Positions 1-8,051 of a DNA stretch of 64,000 nt are shown here, one piece after another. Made by a program: the position numbers and the translations under genes. The notes under the pieces are model-generated. The model did not search any database, was not told the origin of the DNA, and saw only the letters and a program-made list of their open reading frames with translations. Origin of the DNA: Streptomyces alboniger. Lineage in GTDB: Bacteria; Actinomycetota; Actinomycetes; Streptomycetales; Streptomycetaceae. The stretch is taken from NCBI RefSeq assembly GCF_008704395.1, contig NZ_CP023695.1, forward strand, positions 6,882,001 to 6,946,000, written 5' to 3'. Positions within the stretch are counted from its first letter, which is position 1, and each line of letters starts with the position of its first letter.

Positions 1-615
1 AGCGACGCCCCCGAGGACCTCAAGCCCAAGCGGCGTGACCTGCTCGCCCACCAGAACGTCCTCTCGGAGGCGGGCGCCGCGGGCTCCGTGCTCCCGATGC
101 GCTTCGGCAGCCTCGCGCCGGACGACGAGACCGTCGTATCCGTGCTCGGGGAGCGCGCCGACCACTACACGGAACGGCTGCGCACCCTCGACGGCAAGGT
201 CGAGTACAACGTGAAGGCCACGCACAACGAACAGGCGGTGCTGCACCAGGTCCTCGCGGAGAACCCGGAGCTGCGCGCCATGGTGGAGGCCAACCAGCGC
301 CAGGGCGGCGGCAGCCAGGAGCAGAAGTTGCAGCTCGGTGAGGCGGTCACCTCCGCGGTGCGGGCCCGCGAGGCGAGCGACGCCGTCGAGGTGCGGCGCG
401 CGCTGGAGCCGACGGCCGAGGCGGTCGCCGACGGGCCCGAGAGCACCGGCTGGCTCGCCAACATCTCGTTCCTGGTGAGCCGCAAGTCCGCCGAGGGCTT
501 CGTCGCCGCGGTGGACGAACTCCGGACCACCCAGCCGCACCTGGAACTCACGGTGCACGGCCCGCTGCCGCCGTACAGCTTCGTCGACCCGGGCCCCGCC
601 GGACCGGCGGAGTGA
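1..615 (+). CDS. gvpF: Gas vesicle protein GvpF (GvpF/L family), 5' end outside window
   Basis: The reading frame is open from the first base of the window, so the N-terminus is missing; about 204 C-terminal residues are visible. They show the GvpF/GvpL pattern: a PMRFGSL segment, a central charged helix, and a C-terminal ELTVHGPLPPYSFV stretch. GvpF/L proteins are minor shell-associated or nucleation proteins needed for gas-vesicle assembly in the cytoplasm. The gene is 4 nt upstream of gvpG and heads a run with the same order as the actinomycete cluster gvpOAFGYZJLSK, where the gene at this place is gvpF and the second paralogue (gvpL) lies further down. Family call is firm; choice of F over L rests on gene order. 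Confidence 0.93.
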   Translation, partial: SDAPEDLKPKRRDLLAHQNVLSEAGAAGSVLPMRFGSLAPDDETVVSVLGERADHYTERLRTLDGKVEYNVKATHNEQAVLHQVLAENPELRAMVEANQRQGGGSQEQKLQLGEAVTSAVRAREASDAVEVRRALEPTAEAVADGPESTGWLANISFLVSRKSAEGFVAAVDELRTTQPHLELTVHGPLPPYSFVDPGPAGPAE

Positions 616-619
616 CGCC

Positions 620-865
620 ATGGGACTCATCGGCGAACTGCTCATGCTGCCGCTGGCCCCGGCCCGTGGCTCCCTCTGGGTGCTGAGACAGGTCGTCGAC
701 GAGGCGGAGCGGCAGTACTACGACCCCTCGGCCATCCGTCGCGAACTCGCCCGCCTCGAGCAGCGCCTGGAGGCGGGCGAGATCGACGAGGACGAGTTCG
801 AACGGGCCGAGGACGAACTCCTCGACCGGCTGCAACACAGCACAGGACAGGACTTCAGACAATGA
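620..865 (+). CDS. gvpG: Gas vesicle protein GvpG
   Basis: An 81-residue acidic, largely helical protein with a short hydrophobic N-terminus (MGLIGELLMLPLAPARG) followed by a charged coiled-coil-like segment rich in Glu, Asp and Arg. This is the typical size and composition of GvpG, an accessory protein of gas-vesicle assembly. It starts 4 nt after the gvpF stop and its own stop overlaps the gvpY start by 4 nt (ATGA), so translation is coupled through the operon. Confidence 0.93.
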   Translation: MGLIGELLMLPLAPARGSLWVLRQVVDEAERQYYDPSAIRRELARLEQRLEAGEIDEDEFERAEDELLDRLQHSTGQDFRQ

Positions 866-1590
866 ACCGACTGGCAATGGGCCTTGCCGTGGGCGCGGGA
901 TACGTCCTCGGCCGCACGAAGAAGGCGAAGTTCGCGTTCGCCGTCGGCACGATGGTCGCGGGCAAGCGGCTGAACCTGAGCCCGAAGGCGCTGGGGTCGC
1001 TGGTGACCCAGCAGCTGGAGAACAACCCGCAGTTCAAGGAGATCGGCGATCAGCTGCGCGAGGATCTGCGGGGCGTGGGCAAGGCCGCCACGGGATCGCT
1101 CCTGAACCGTCAGCTCGAAGGCCTCGCCGACCGGCTGCACGACCGCACCCTCGACGTCCAGGACCGGATCTCCGGCGTGGCGCCGGACGACGTCAAGGAC
1201 GTGGCCCGGGACGACGAGGACGACGAGGACGACGAGGACGCGGCCCGGGACGAAGAGGACGCGGAGCCCGAGTCGGCCGGGCGGCGTAAGAAGACGGCCG
1301 CCAAGAGGCCGTCATCGTCGAAGTCCGAGCCGCGGTCGCAGGACGACTCCGAATCGCGGTCGGAGGAGAAGTCGGAGACGAAGCCGGCCGCGAGGAAGAC
1401 CGTGGCGAAGAAGACCGCGGCGAAGAAGACGGCCCGCAAGGCCGTCCCGAAGCAGGCCGGCCAGAGTAAGACCGCCCAGAGCAAGACCGCCCAGAAGAAG
1501 TCGGCTTCGGCGGCTCGCGGCGGCGCCCGCAAGACGGCCTCGGCGTCCCGCACGGGCGGCGGCCGGGCGAAGGGAGGCGACCGTGGCTGA
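862..1590 (+). CDS. gvpY: Gas vesicle cluster protein GvpY with histone H1-like tail
   Basis: A 242-residue protein at the gvpY position of the actinomycete cluster. Residues 1-110 form a small Ala/Gly-rich helical domain (MAVGAGYVLGRTKKAKF-like start). Then come a run of Asp/Glu (about 113-135) and a long Lys/Ala/Ser-rich tail with KKTAAKKTA-type repeats (about 140-242) that looks like histone H1 or the C-terminus of actinobacterial HupB. The biochemical role of GvpY is unknown. The basic tail could bind nucleic acid or pair with the acidic tail of the next protein; this is inference. It overlaps gvpG by 4 nt and gvpZ by 8 nt. Confidence 0.85.
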   Translation: MNRLAMGLAVGAGYVLGRTKKAKFAFAVGTMVAGKRLNLSPKALGSLVTQQLENNPQFKEIGDQLREDLRGVGKAATGSLLNRQLEGLADRLHDRTLDVQDRISGVAPDDVKDVARDDEDDEDDEDAARDEEDAEPESAGRRKKTAAKRPSSSKSEPRSQDDSESRSEEKSETKPAARKTVAKKTAAKKTARKAVPKQAGQSKTAQSKTAQKKSASAARGGARKTASASRTGGGRAKGGDRG

Positions 1591-2758
1591 GTCACCCCTG
1601 GGCAACATCACGCGCAGCCCCGCCGCCGACCGCCTGAAGGAAGAGGCGCAGGCCTACCTCATGGCGCAGGTCGAGCGCATGCTCATCGGCGTGGGCCACC
1701 GGCTCGGCGACGCCACCGTCAAGCTGAACGACATCGCGGACGGCAAGAGCCCCGGCTTCCGCAAGCTCGCGCTGGACGCGGGCAAGAAGGTCGCCGAGGG
1801 CAAGGGTCCGGTGCGTGGTGCGCTGGAACTGGGCGGCAGCCGGCTGAAGGAGAAGGTCACCGACGCCGTCAAGGGCGTCGGGGGCGGCAAGCGCAAGAAG
1901 GGCGGCGCGGGCAAGAAGCCCACCGTCATCCTGGAGTACGTCGACGTCGGCGTCCCGGTCCGTGAGGCGTACGACCAGTGGACGCAGTACCAGGAGTTCT
2001 CCACCTTCGCGAAGGGCGTCGAGGACGCCACCGTCGCGAGCGACACGGACATCGACTGGAAGCTCAAGGTCTTCTGGTCCAAGCGCAGTTGGAAGGCGCA
2101 CACCACCGAGCAGGTCCCGGACCAGCGGATCACCTGGACGTCCGAGGGGGCCAAGGGGACGGCGAAGGGCGCCGTCACCTTCCACCCGCTCGCGGAGAAC
2201 CTCACGCGGGTCCTGCTGGTCATCGAGTACTACCCGCAGGGGCTCTTCGAGAAGACCGGCAACATCTGGCGCGCCCAGGGCCGCAGGGCACGCCTCGACC
2301 TCAAGCACTTCGCCCGGCACATCACGCTGCGCGGCGAGGCGAGCGACGGCTGGCGCGGTGAGATCCGCGACGGCGAGGTCGTCCGCAGTCACGAGGACGC
2401 CGTGGCCGATGAGGAGTCCGAGGAGGAGCGCCCCGAGGTCGAGTACGACGAGGACGGCGAGGACGGCGAGGACAGGGAAGACCGCGAGGACGCGCCGGAG
2501 GCGGAGTACGAGGACGAGGACGAGCCCGAGGAGGAACTCGACGAGCCCGAGGCCGAGTACGACGAAGAGGCCGAGGAGGAAGACGACGAGCCCGAGGACG
2601 ATCCCGAGGCCGAGTACGACGAAGAGACCGACGGCGAAGTCGACGAGGACGAGGTCGATGACGAGGCTGACGGCGAGGTCGATGACGAGGCCGACGTCGA
2701 CGAGGAGAAGCGTCGCGAGTACGCCGAGTCGGCCGACGGCGGACGGGACAGCCGATGA
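1583..2758 (+). CDS. gvpZ: GvpZ: SRPBCC-domain gas vesicle cluster protein with long acidic tail
   Basis: A 391-residue protein in three parts. Residues 1-110 are helical and Lys/Gly-rich. Residues about 113-255 form an SRPBCC (polyketide cyclase/START-like) fold, recognisable from the PTVILEYVDVGVPVREAYD start, WTQYQEFSTFAKGV and the WTSEGAKGTAKGAVTFHPL strand region. Residues about 265-380 are an intrinsically disordered, almost purely acidic tail built from repeated EAEYDE-like units. The position after gvpY and before gvpJ matches gvpZ. A lipid- or hydrophobic-ligand pocket is known for SRPBCC proteins in general; no ligand is known here. The stop overlaps the gvpJ start (ATGA). Confidence 0.87.
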   Translation: MAESPLGNITRSPAADRLKEEAQAYLMAQVERMLIGVGHRLGDATVKLNDIADGKSPGFRKLALDAGKKVAEGKGPVRGALELGGSRLKEKVTDAVKGVGGGKRKKGGAGKKPTVILEYVDVGVPVREAYDQWTQYQEFSTFAKGVEDATVASDTDIDWKLKVFWSKRSWKAHTTEQVPDQRITWTSEGAKGTAKGAVTFHPLAENLTRVLLVIEYYPQGLFEKTGNIWRAQGRRARLDLKHFARHITLRGEASDGWRGEIRDGEVVRSHEDAVADEESEEERPEVEYDEDGEDGEDREDREDAPEAEYEDEDEPEEELDEPEAEYDEEAEEEDDEPEDDPEAEYDEETDGEVDEDEVDDEADGEVDDEADVDEEKRREYAESADGGRDSR

Positions 2759-3114
2759 CGGCCTCCCCGGGCGGCGGCCTGCCCGGCCCCTACGGCAGCA
2801 GCGGCGGCGGGGCCAACCTCGCGGACATCCTCGAACGCGTCCTGGACAAGGGCATCGTCATCGCGGGCGACATCAAGATCAACCTGCTCGACATCGAACT
2901 GCTCACCATCAAGCTCCGCCTCATCGTCGCCTCCGTCGACAAGGCCAAGGAGATGGGCATCGACTGGTGGGAGCAGGACCCGGCGCTCTCGTCCGGAGCG
3001 CGCCACAAGGAACTCTCCCAGGAGAACGCGGAGTTGAGGCGGCGCCTGGAGGAACTGGAGTCACAGGGCGTCCTGGAGCCCGCCGAGAAGGAGTCACGTG
3101 AGCCTCGCAAGTGA
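2755..3114 (+). CDS. gvpJ: Gas vesicle protein GvpJ (GvpA/J family)
   Basis: A 119-residue GvpA-related protein. After a Gly/Pro-rich lead of about 20 residues comes the conserved GvpA/J/S core, visible as LADILERVLDKGIVIAGDIK followed by the LLDIELLTIKLRLIVASVDKA amphipathic region, then a charged C-terminal helix. GvpA-like proteins form or nucleate the hydrophobic gas-vesicle shell; GvpJ is the minor form, distinguished from GvpA by its C-terminal helix. It overlaps gvpZ by 4 nt and gvpL (GTG start) by 17 nt. Confidence 0.93.
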   Translation: MTASPGGGLPGPYGSSGGGANLADILERVLDKGIVIAGDIKINLLDIELLTIKLRLIVASVDKAKEMGIDWWEQDPALSSGARHKELSQENAELRRRLEELESQGVLEPAEKESREPRK

Positions 3115-3916
3115 GGAACTGCGGTACGTCTACGCGGTCTGCCGTCCGCTGGACGCGCCGCTCGCCGCCGACCTGACCGGGGTCGGCGGCGTGCCGCCCC
3201 GGCAGCTCGCCCACGAAGGCCTCATCGCCGTGGTGGGCCCGGTGCCGGAGCGGGACTTCGCGGAGGAGCCGCTGCGCAGGCACCTGGAGGACCTGGACTG
3301 GCTCTCCGACACGGCCCGCGCACACCAGCGGGTGATCGCGGCGCTGACCAGCGTCACCTGCCCGCTGCCGCTGCGGCTCGCGACCGTATTCCGTGACGAC
3401 AGCGGCGTGCGCGCCATGCTGGAGGAGGGAGCGGACCGCTTCCGGCGGGTCCTCGACCGGATCGACGGATGCGTGGAATGGGGCGTCAAGGTTCATCTGG
3501 AGAGCGAGGAGTCCTCGCGGGAGCGGCCCGCCGAGGGGGCGCCGAGCAAGCCGCTCTCGGGGCGCGACTATCTGCGCCAGCGGCGCAGCCGGCAGACCGC
3601 CCAGGACGAGAGCTGGCAGCGGGCCGAGGCCTTCGCCCAGGCCCTGCACGAGAAGCTGTCGCGCCGGGCCGACGACTCCAGGCTGCACGCCCCGCAGAAC
3701 TCGTCCCTCTCCAAGGCGCCCGGGCGGAACATCCTCAACGCCGCCTATCTGGTGCCCCGCGCGCACTCCGAGGAGTTCGTCGAACTCGTAGACCACACCA
3801 AGGACGAGGAGGGGGACTCCTCCGGTCTGCGGGTGGAGCTGACGGGCCCCTGGGCGGCCTACTCCTTCACCGCCGACGACGAAACGGGCGCCGACGACGC
3901 GGGGCGCTCCCGATGA
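3098..3916 (+). CDS. gvpL: Gas vesicle protein GvpL (GvpF/L family)
   Basis: A 272-residue complete member of the GvpF/L family: N-terminal LRYVYAVCRP strand, central region with LDWLSDTARAHQRVI and LPLRLATVFRDD, and a C-terminal LTGPWAAYSFTADDE that parallels the end of the gvpF product. It starts at GTG within the end of gvpJ, and its stop overlaps the gvpS start (ATGA). It is the second F/L paralogue of the cluster, which fits gvpL in the order F-G-Y-Z-J-L-S-K. The protein is an accessory component of gas-vesicle assembly. Confidence 0.93.
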   Translation: MSLASEELRYVYAVCRPLDAPLAADLTGVGGVPPRQLAHEGLIAVVGPVPERDFAEEPLRRHLEDLDWLSDTARAHQRVIAALTSVTCPLPLRLATVFRDDSGVRAMLEEGADRFRRVLDRIDGCVEWGVKVHLESEESSRERPAEGAPSKPLSGRDYLRQRRSRQTAQDESWQRAEAFAQALHEKLSRRADDSRLHAPQNSSLSKAPGRNILNAAYLVPRAHSEEFVELVDHTKDEEGDSSGLRVELTGPWAAYSFTADDETGADDAGRSR

Positions 3917-4101
3917 CGGTCGTCGAGCGCCGTGAAATAGCCCTGGTCGACCTGCTCGACCGCCTTCTCGCGGGCGGGGTCGTCATCAAGGGCGACATCA
4001 CGCTGCGGATCGCGGACGTCGACCTCGTACGCATCGACCTGAACGCACTGATCAGCTCGGTGAACGAACAAGTGCCCTCACCGTGGCCGGAATTGGAGTA
4101 A
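3913..4101 (+). CDS. gvpS: Gas vesicle protein GvpS (GvpA/J family)
   Basis: A short 62-residue GvpA-like protein consisting almost only of the conserved core: IALVDLLDRLLAGGVVIKGD followed by ITLRIADVDLVRIDLNALIS. The ATG at 3913 overlaps the gvpL stop and matches the family N-terminus; the same frame stays open far upstream, but that part overlaps gvpL and has no conserved sequence. It is followed by gvpK after 3 nt. Likely a minor shell protein. Confidence 0.9.
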   Translation: MTVVERREIALVDLLDRLLAGGVVIKGDITLRIADVDLVRIDLNALISSVNEQVPSPWPELE

Positions 4102-4104
4102 CCC

Positions 4105-4392
4105 ATGGATGGCGGCGACCGCAAACGCATGGACCTCGATCCGGACACCGTGGAGCGGGACCTGGTGAAACTTGTCCTGACCATCATCGAGCTGCTGCGC
4201 CAGCTCATGGAGCGTCAGGCCGTGCGCCGCTTCGACACCGGTGACCTCACCGAGGACCAGGAGGAGCGGATCGGGCTGACGCTGATGCTCCTGGAGGACC
4301 GGATGGCCGAGCTGCGCGACCGGTACGGTCTGCGGGCCGAGGACCTGAACCTGGACCTCGGCCCGCTGGGCTCGCTCCTCCCGAAGGACTAG
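4105..4392 (+). CDS. gvpK: Gas vesicle protein GvpK
   Basis: A 95-residue protein with the GvpK signature LVKLVLTIIELLRQLMERQAVRRFD near residues 18-42 and a DLNLDLGPLGSLL C-terminus. GvpK is a conserved assembly protein found in most gas-vesicle clusters. It closes the operon here; the next gene is of a different type and has no close overlap. Confidence 0.93.
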   Translation: MDGGDRKRMDLDPDTVERDLVKLVLTIIELLRQLMERQAVRRFDTGDLTEDQEERIGLTLMLLEDRMAELRDRYGLRAEDLNLDLGPLGSLLPKD

Positions 4393-4427
4393 GTGCTTCC
4401 GGCGAGTTGTGTGGGACGCTTCCCGAG

Positions 4428-7103
4428 ATGGATGAGGTCGGGGGCGCGGACGATGAGACAGCGGACGGCGCGGAGGATCGCGCGGAGCGTCCGGGGCTGG
4501 GGCGGCATCGCCGTACCCGCCACCCCCGGCGCGGCAAGCCCTCCGCGTACGCGCTGCTCCTGCTGACCCTCACCCCCTTCTCAGCCCTGACCTGCCTCCT
4601 GACGCTCCTTCTCGGCGCGGTGTTCGGCCGGGATGCGGGCGGCGCGGCCGCGGTGCTCGCCGGACTGGCGCTGCTGGGGCCGTTCGCCGTCCGGGCGTCG
4701 AGGTACCGGCGGCACACGAGAGTGGAGTTCCGCCTCTACGACAAGGGCCTCGTCGCGATCGCGGCCGACGGTACGGAAGCGGTCTATCGCTGGCGGTCGG
4801 CCGCTGTCTTCACGCACGGCCCGCATCGCTACAAGCTGTCCGACTCCGAGGGGGCGGTCGTCACGCTCCCGCCGGAGGGGGAGTGGGGTCAGGTGGTCCG
4901 GCAGGGTGTCCGGGACGAGCAGCTGGCACCGGCCGCCGACACCGCTGTGAACGGCGGTGAAGTCCCGTTCGGGGAGCTGGTGTTGAGCCGGGACGGGCTG
5001 ACCGTACGGCGTAGGCGCGGCCGGGACGACTTCACTGCCTGGGAGGACGTCGACTCGCTCTCCCTCACGGCGGAGGGCGACCTCGTGGTCACCTCGCGTG
5101 GCAGCGACTTCCCGACCTATTTCGTGCGGCCCGGGTGCCAAGTGCCCAACCTGGAGATCTTCCTCGATCTCGCCCGTCGGCTGCGCGCACGCAGACCGCG
5201 TGCGGCCCACGCTGCGGCCCCACCGACTCCGGAGACCGCGGCTTCGGACGAGCCCGCGTCGACCGGGCCCGCGTCGGCTCCCCGCGACGAACGGGAACCG
5301 CTGATCGAGGTGCCGGAACTCCTGGCCCTGTACGTCACCTTCGGGGTGGGCGCGTGGGCGGCCTGGCACCTCGGCACCGCGCAGGGCATCGACGGCCCGG
5401 GGTCCGCACTCCTCGCCGCCGTCAGGGGCGCCCTCGGCGGAATTCTCGGCGCGGTCGCGGGCATCGGCCTCGCGGCAGCCGTCATGGCCGCGCCGGAAAT
5501 AGTCGGCGTCCTGATCGTCGAGCCCCTGATCCGCTGGTTCCGGCACCGCCGCTACGTCGCCGCGGCCGTCCTCGCGCTGTGCGCGGCCGTCCCGCCGGTG
5601 GCCCTGCTCGTCGTCCTGTTCCGCGCGTTCCCCTCCCGCCTGGTCCCGCTGGTGGTCCTGCTCTTCTTCGGCGGCTGGACGCTGCTGCTCGCGGTGAAGC
5701 GGTGCGGTGTGTCCGAGCGCCTGATCGTGCGGCACCTTCCGGACCTGCCAGGCGTGTTCCTCGTCGTGCTCGCCGTCGAGCAACTGGTCTCCGGCGACGT
5801 ACTGACCCTCACGCCGGCCGCCGGATTCTTCTTCCCGCTCGCCATCTGGCTCTCCTGGCGCGGCTGGCGAAAGCTGAAGGACTCGGCTCGGCCGACGGTG
5901 CAGGCGGCGGCCGACATCGTCCTGTCCGTGGAACTCGGCCTGGTGCTCAGCGTGTTGCTGGTGTGGCTGGCCAACGTACTGTCGTTCACCCCGCTCCAAG
6001 TCACCGTCGTACGCGGAATCGTGGAGAAGATCCAGGGACTGACCGAGGTGCACTGGCTGTACTGGCTGGCGGTCTACACGGTGCTGGCGCTCGGCAGTTA
6101 CGCGGACTTGCGCAGGCCGGACCGCGTCGCGCGACTCAGACGGCGGTCGCGCCCCGCGCGCTTCAGCGAGTCCCGGCTGCCGCTGGGCCTCACCGCCAAC
6201 TTCGCCCGGCGTTCCCTGTCAGGGGTCAACGTCGGCATCATGGTCGCCCTGCTGTTCCTCGTCGCGCTGGCCCCGGTGTCCGAGGGCGCGTGGAAGCGGC
6301 CGATGGCCGAGAGATACGCGCTGGAGGTCCAGCGTCGGCAGTACGCCGAGGGCGCCACGGCCGCCTACAAGGAGATCCACCAGCAGGTCACGGCGCACCC
6401 CCGGGCCACCGCCCGGCTGAGAGCCGTGATCCTCGCCGTGCACCGGGCCGCTCCCTCGCCGCCCGGTGAGTCCGTGAACCGGACGGCGCTGGACACCGCC
6501 CGGCAGGTCGGCCGCTTCCAGGCCGCCACACTCGCACTCGACGAACCGGCGCCACCCCCCGAGCCGCCCCCGGAGGCCGACGACCTCGACGGCCGGCTCG
6601 CCCAGCTCGACGAGAGCCAACGGCGCACCGCGGAGCGCGAGCAGCGGACCGACCGGTTCGCCGAGCTGGCCTCCCTCGCGATCACCCGCACCTTCGACGC
6701 CCTCGACCTGGGCGACAACCAGGCCGTGCAGCTGGTCAAGGAGTACCTCGGCGGCCTGGTGGAGGACGGCCCGGTGAAGAAGGTCTTCCACCGGTGGGGC
6801 GAAGGCGTCGGCCGGCCCCCGCCCGAGGGCGGCCGACTCGTGCGCGTCGACATCCGCCGTCTGACGGCGGTGGCCTACGAGCGCACCCACGCGGCAGTCG
6901 CACGCGCCGACGCCGGCCTGCTCGCGTTCTACGGCCGGTTCGGCATCGGCATCCCCGCCGAGGTGACGTCGCCGGGACTCGCGGTCGACCTGGCGAACCA
7001 GCGCCGGTATCTGCGGCAGGGCACGGGCCCCTGCACCGGCTGTGTCAGCTCCACGACCGGGGGTTCCAGTACGGGCGGAGGCGGAGGTGGCGGGCGCCGC
7101 TGA
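4428..7103 (+). CDS. Large multi-pass membrane protein of unknown function
   Basis: About 891 residues from the ATG at 4428; a TTG seven codons upstream is in frame but has no ribosome-binding site. An acidic/basic soluble N-terminus is followed by two membrane helices near residues 45-90, a PH-like soluble segment with FRLYDKGLVAIAADG, and then about ten more hydrophobic helices (about residues 290-620). The last third is soluble and charged and ends in a CTGC motif followed by a Ser/Thr/Gly-rich tail with seven consecutive glycines. I do not recognise a characterised family. It is not visibly operonic with gvpK and is convergent with the next gene. Confidence 0.8.
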   Translation: MDEVGGADDETADGAEDRAERPGLGRHRRTRHPRRGKPSAYALLLLTLTPFSALTCLLTLLLGAVFGRDAGGAAAVLAGLALLGPFAVRASRYRRHTRVEFRLYDKGLVAIAADGTEAVYRWRSAAVFTHGPHRYKLSDSEGAVVTLPPEGEWGQVVRQGVRDEQLAPAADTAVNGGEVPFGELVLSRDGLTVRRRRGRDDFTAWEDVDSLSLTAEGDLVVTSRGSDFPTYFVRPGCQVPNLEIFLDLARRLRARRPRAAHAAAPPTPETAASDEPASTGPASAPRDEREPLIEVPELLALYVTFGVGAWAAWHLGTAQGIDGPGSALLAAVRGALGGILGAVAGIGLAAAVMAAPEIVGVLIVEPLIRWFRHRRYVAAAVLALCAAVPPVALLVVLFRAFPSRLVPLVVLLFFGGWTLLLAVKRCGVSERLIVRHLPDLPGVFLVVLAVEQLVSGDVLTLTPAAGFFFPLAIWLSWRGWRKLKDSARPTVQAAADIVLSVELGLVLSVLLVWLANVLSFTPLQVTVVRGIVEKIQGLTEVHWLYWLAVYTVLALGSYADLRRPDRVARLRRRSRPARFSESRLPLGLTANFARRSLSGVNVGIMVALLFLVALAPVSEGAWKRPMAERYALEVQRRQYAEGATAAYKEIHQQVTAHPRATARLRAVILAVHRAAPSPPGESVNRTALDTARQVGRFQAATLALDEPAPPPEPPPEADDLDGRLAQLDESQRRTAEREQRTDRFAELASLAITRTFDALDLGDNQAVQLVKEYLGGLVEDGPVKKVFHRWGEGVGRPPPEGGRLVRVDIRRLTAVAYERTHAAVARADAGLLAFYGRFGIGIPAEVTSPGLAVDLANQRRYLRQGTGPCTGCVSSTTGGSSTGGGGGGGRR

Positions 7104-7149
7104 GTGCCCGCCGAGCCCACGCCCCGGATGCGGCAGAGGACGACGCGCG

Positions 7150-7959
7150 CTACTTGCGGCAGAGGATCTCGCCGTGCAGCACCACGAACCACCCGTCCTG
7201 CGCCCCGCCCCACTCCCGCCAGGCCGCCGCGACGGCCCGCAGCTGCTCGACGTCCGCGTGCCCGCCCGACACCGCGCGTTCGGCGTAGGAGGAGGCGACC
7301 GTGCGGTCCGCCCACAGCCCGCTCCACCAGGCCCGCTCCTCATCGGAGGAGTAACACCACGTGCCGGCGCTCGCGGTGACGTCCGTCAGACCGGCCTCCA
7401 TGGCCCAGGACTTGAGACGGCGCCCGGCATCCGGCTCGCCGCCGTTGGCGCGGGCCACCCGCCGGTACAGGTCCAGCCAGTCGTCCAGGGCGGGTGCCTT
7501 CGGGTACCAGGTCATCGCCGCGTAGTCGGCGTCGCGGGCCGCGATGATGCCGCCCGGCTTGCAGACCCGCCGCATCTCGCTCAGCGCCCGCACCGGATCG
7601 CCCACGTGCTGGAGCACCTGATGGGCGTGCACGACGCAGAACGTGTCGTCGGGAAAGTCGAGGTCGTGCACGTCCGCGACGGCGAAGTCCACGTTGTCCA
7701 GGCCGCGTTCAGCAGCCGTGGCGCGTGCCGTGCCGAGGATGTCCGGCGCGTGGTCGACGCCCGTCACACGGCCCTGCGGAACCAGCGCCGCCAGGTCGGC
7801 GGTGATGGTGCCCGGCCCGCAGCCGATGTCGAGGACCTTCATGTGCGGCTTCAGCGAACCGACGAGGTACGCGGCGGAGTTGGCGGCGGTGCGCCAGGTG
7901 TGGGAACGCAGTACGGACTCGTGGTGGCCGTGCGTATAGACGGCGGTTTCCTTCGGCAT
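7150..7959 (-). CDS. Class I SAM-dependent methyltransferase
   Basis: 269 residues with a Rossmann methyltransferase domain at the N-terminal half. Motif I is VLDIGCGPGTITADL (about 41-55), the acidic post-I end is GVDHAP, motif II/III is seen in DDTFCVVHAHQVLQHV and the post-III strand in VCKPGGIIAARD. This is the UbiE/Methyltransf_11 pattern. The C-terminal third (Trp-rich, WWSGLWADR) is probably the substrate region. The substrate cannot be told from sequence. It is convergent with the upstream membrane-protein gene and reads away from the PAP2/kinase gene's promoter side. Confidence 0.9.
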   Translation of the reverse strand: MPKETAVYTHGHHESVLRSHTWRTAANSAAYLVGSLKPHMKVLDIGCGPGTITADLAALVPQGRVTGVDHAPDILGTARATAAERGLDNVDFAVADVHDLDFPDDTFCVVHAHQVLQHVGDPVRALSEMRRVCKPGGIIAARDADYAAMTWYPKAPALDDWLDLYRRVARANGGEPDAGRRLKSWAMEAGLTDVTASAGTWCYSSDEERAWWSGLWADRTVASSYAERAVSGGHADVEQLRAVAAAWREWGGAQDGWFVVLHGEILCRK

Positions 7960-8051
7960 GGCGGACTCCTCCAGGTTCGCTGCACGCTTGCTGCGGTACG
8001 CCGAACCTACGCCGCCACGCCGAATAGTGAGACCCGTGTATCAGCATCTGG

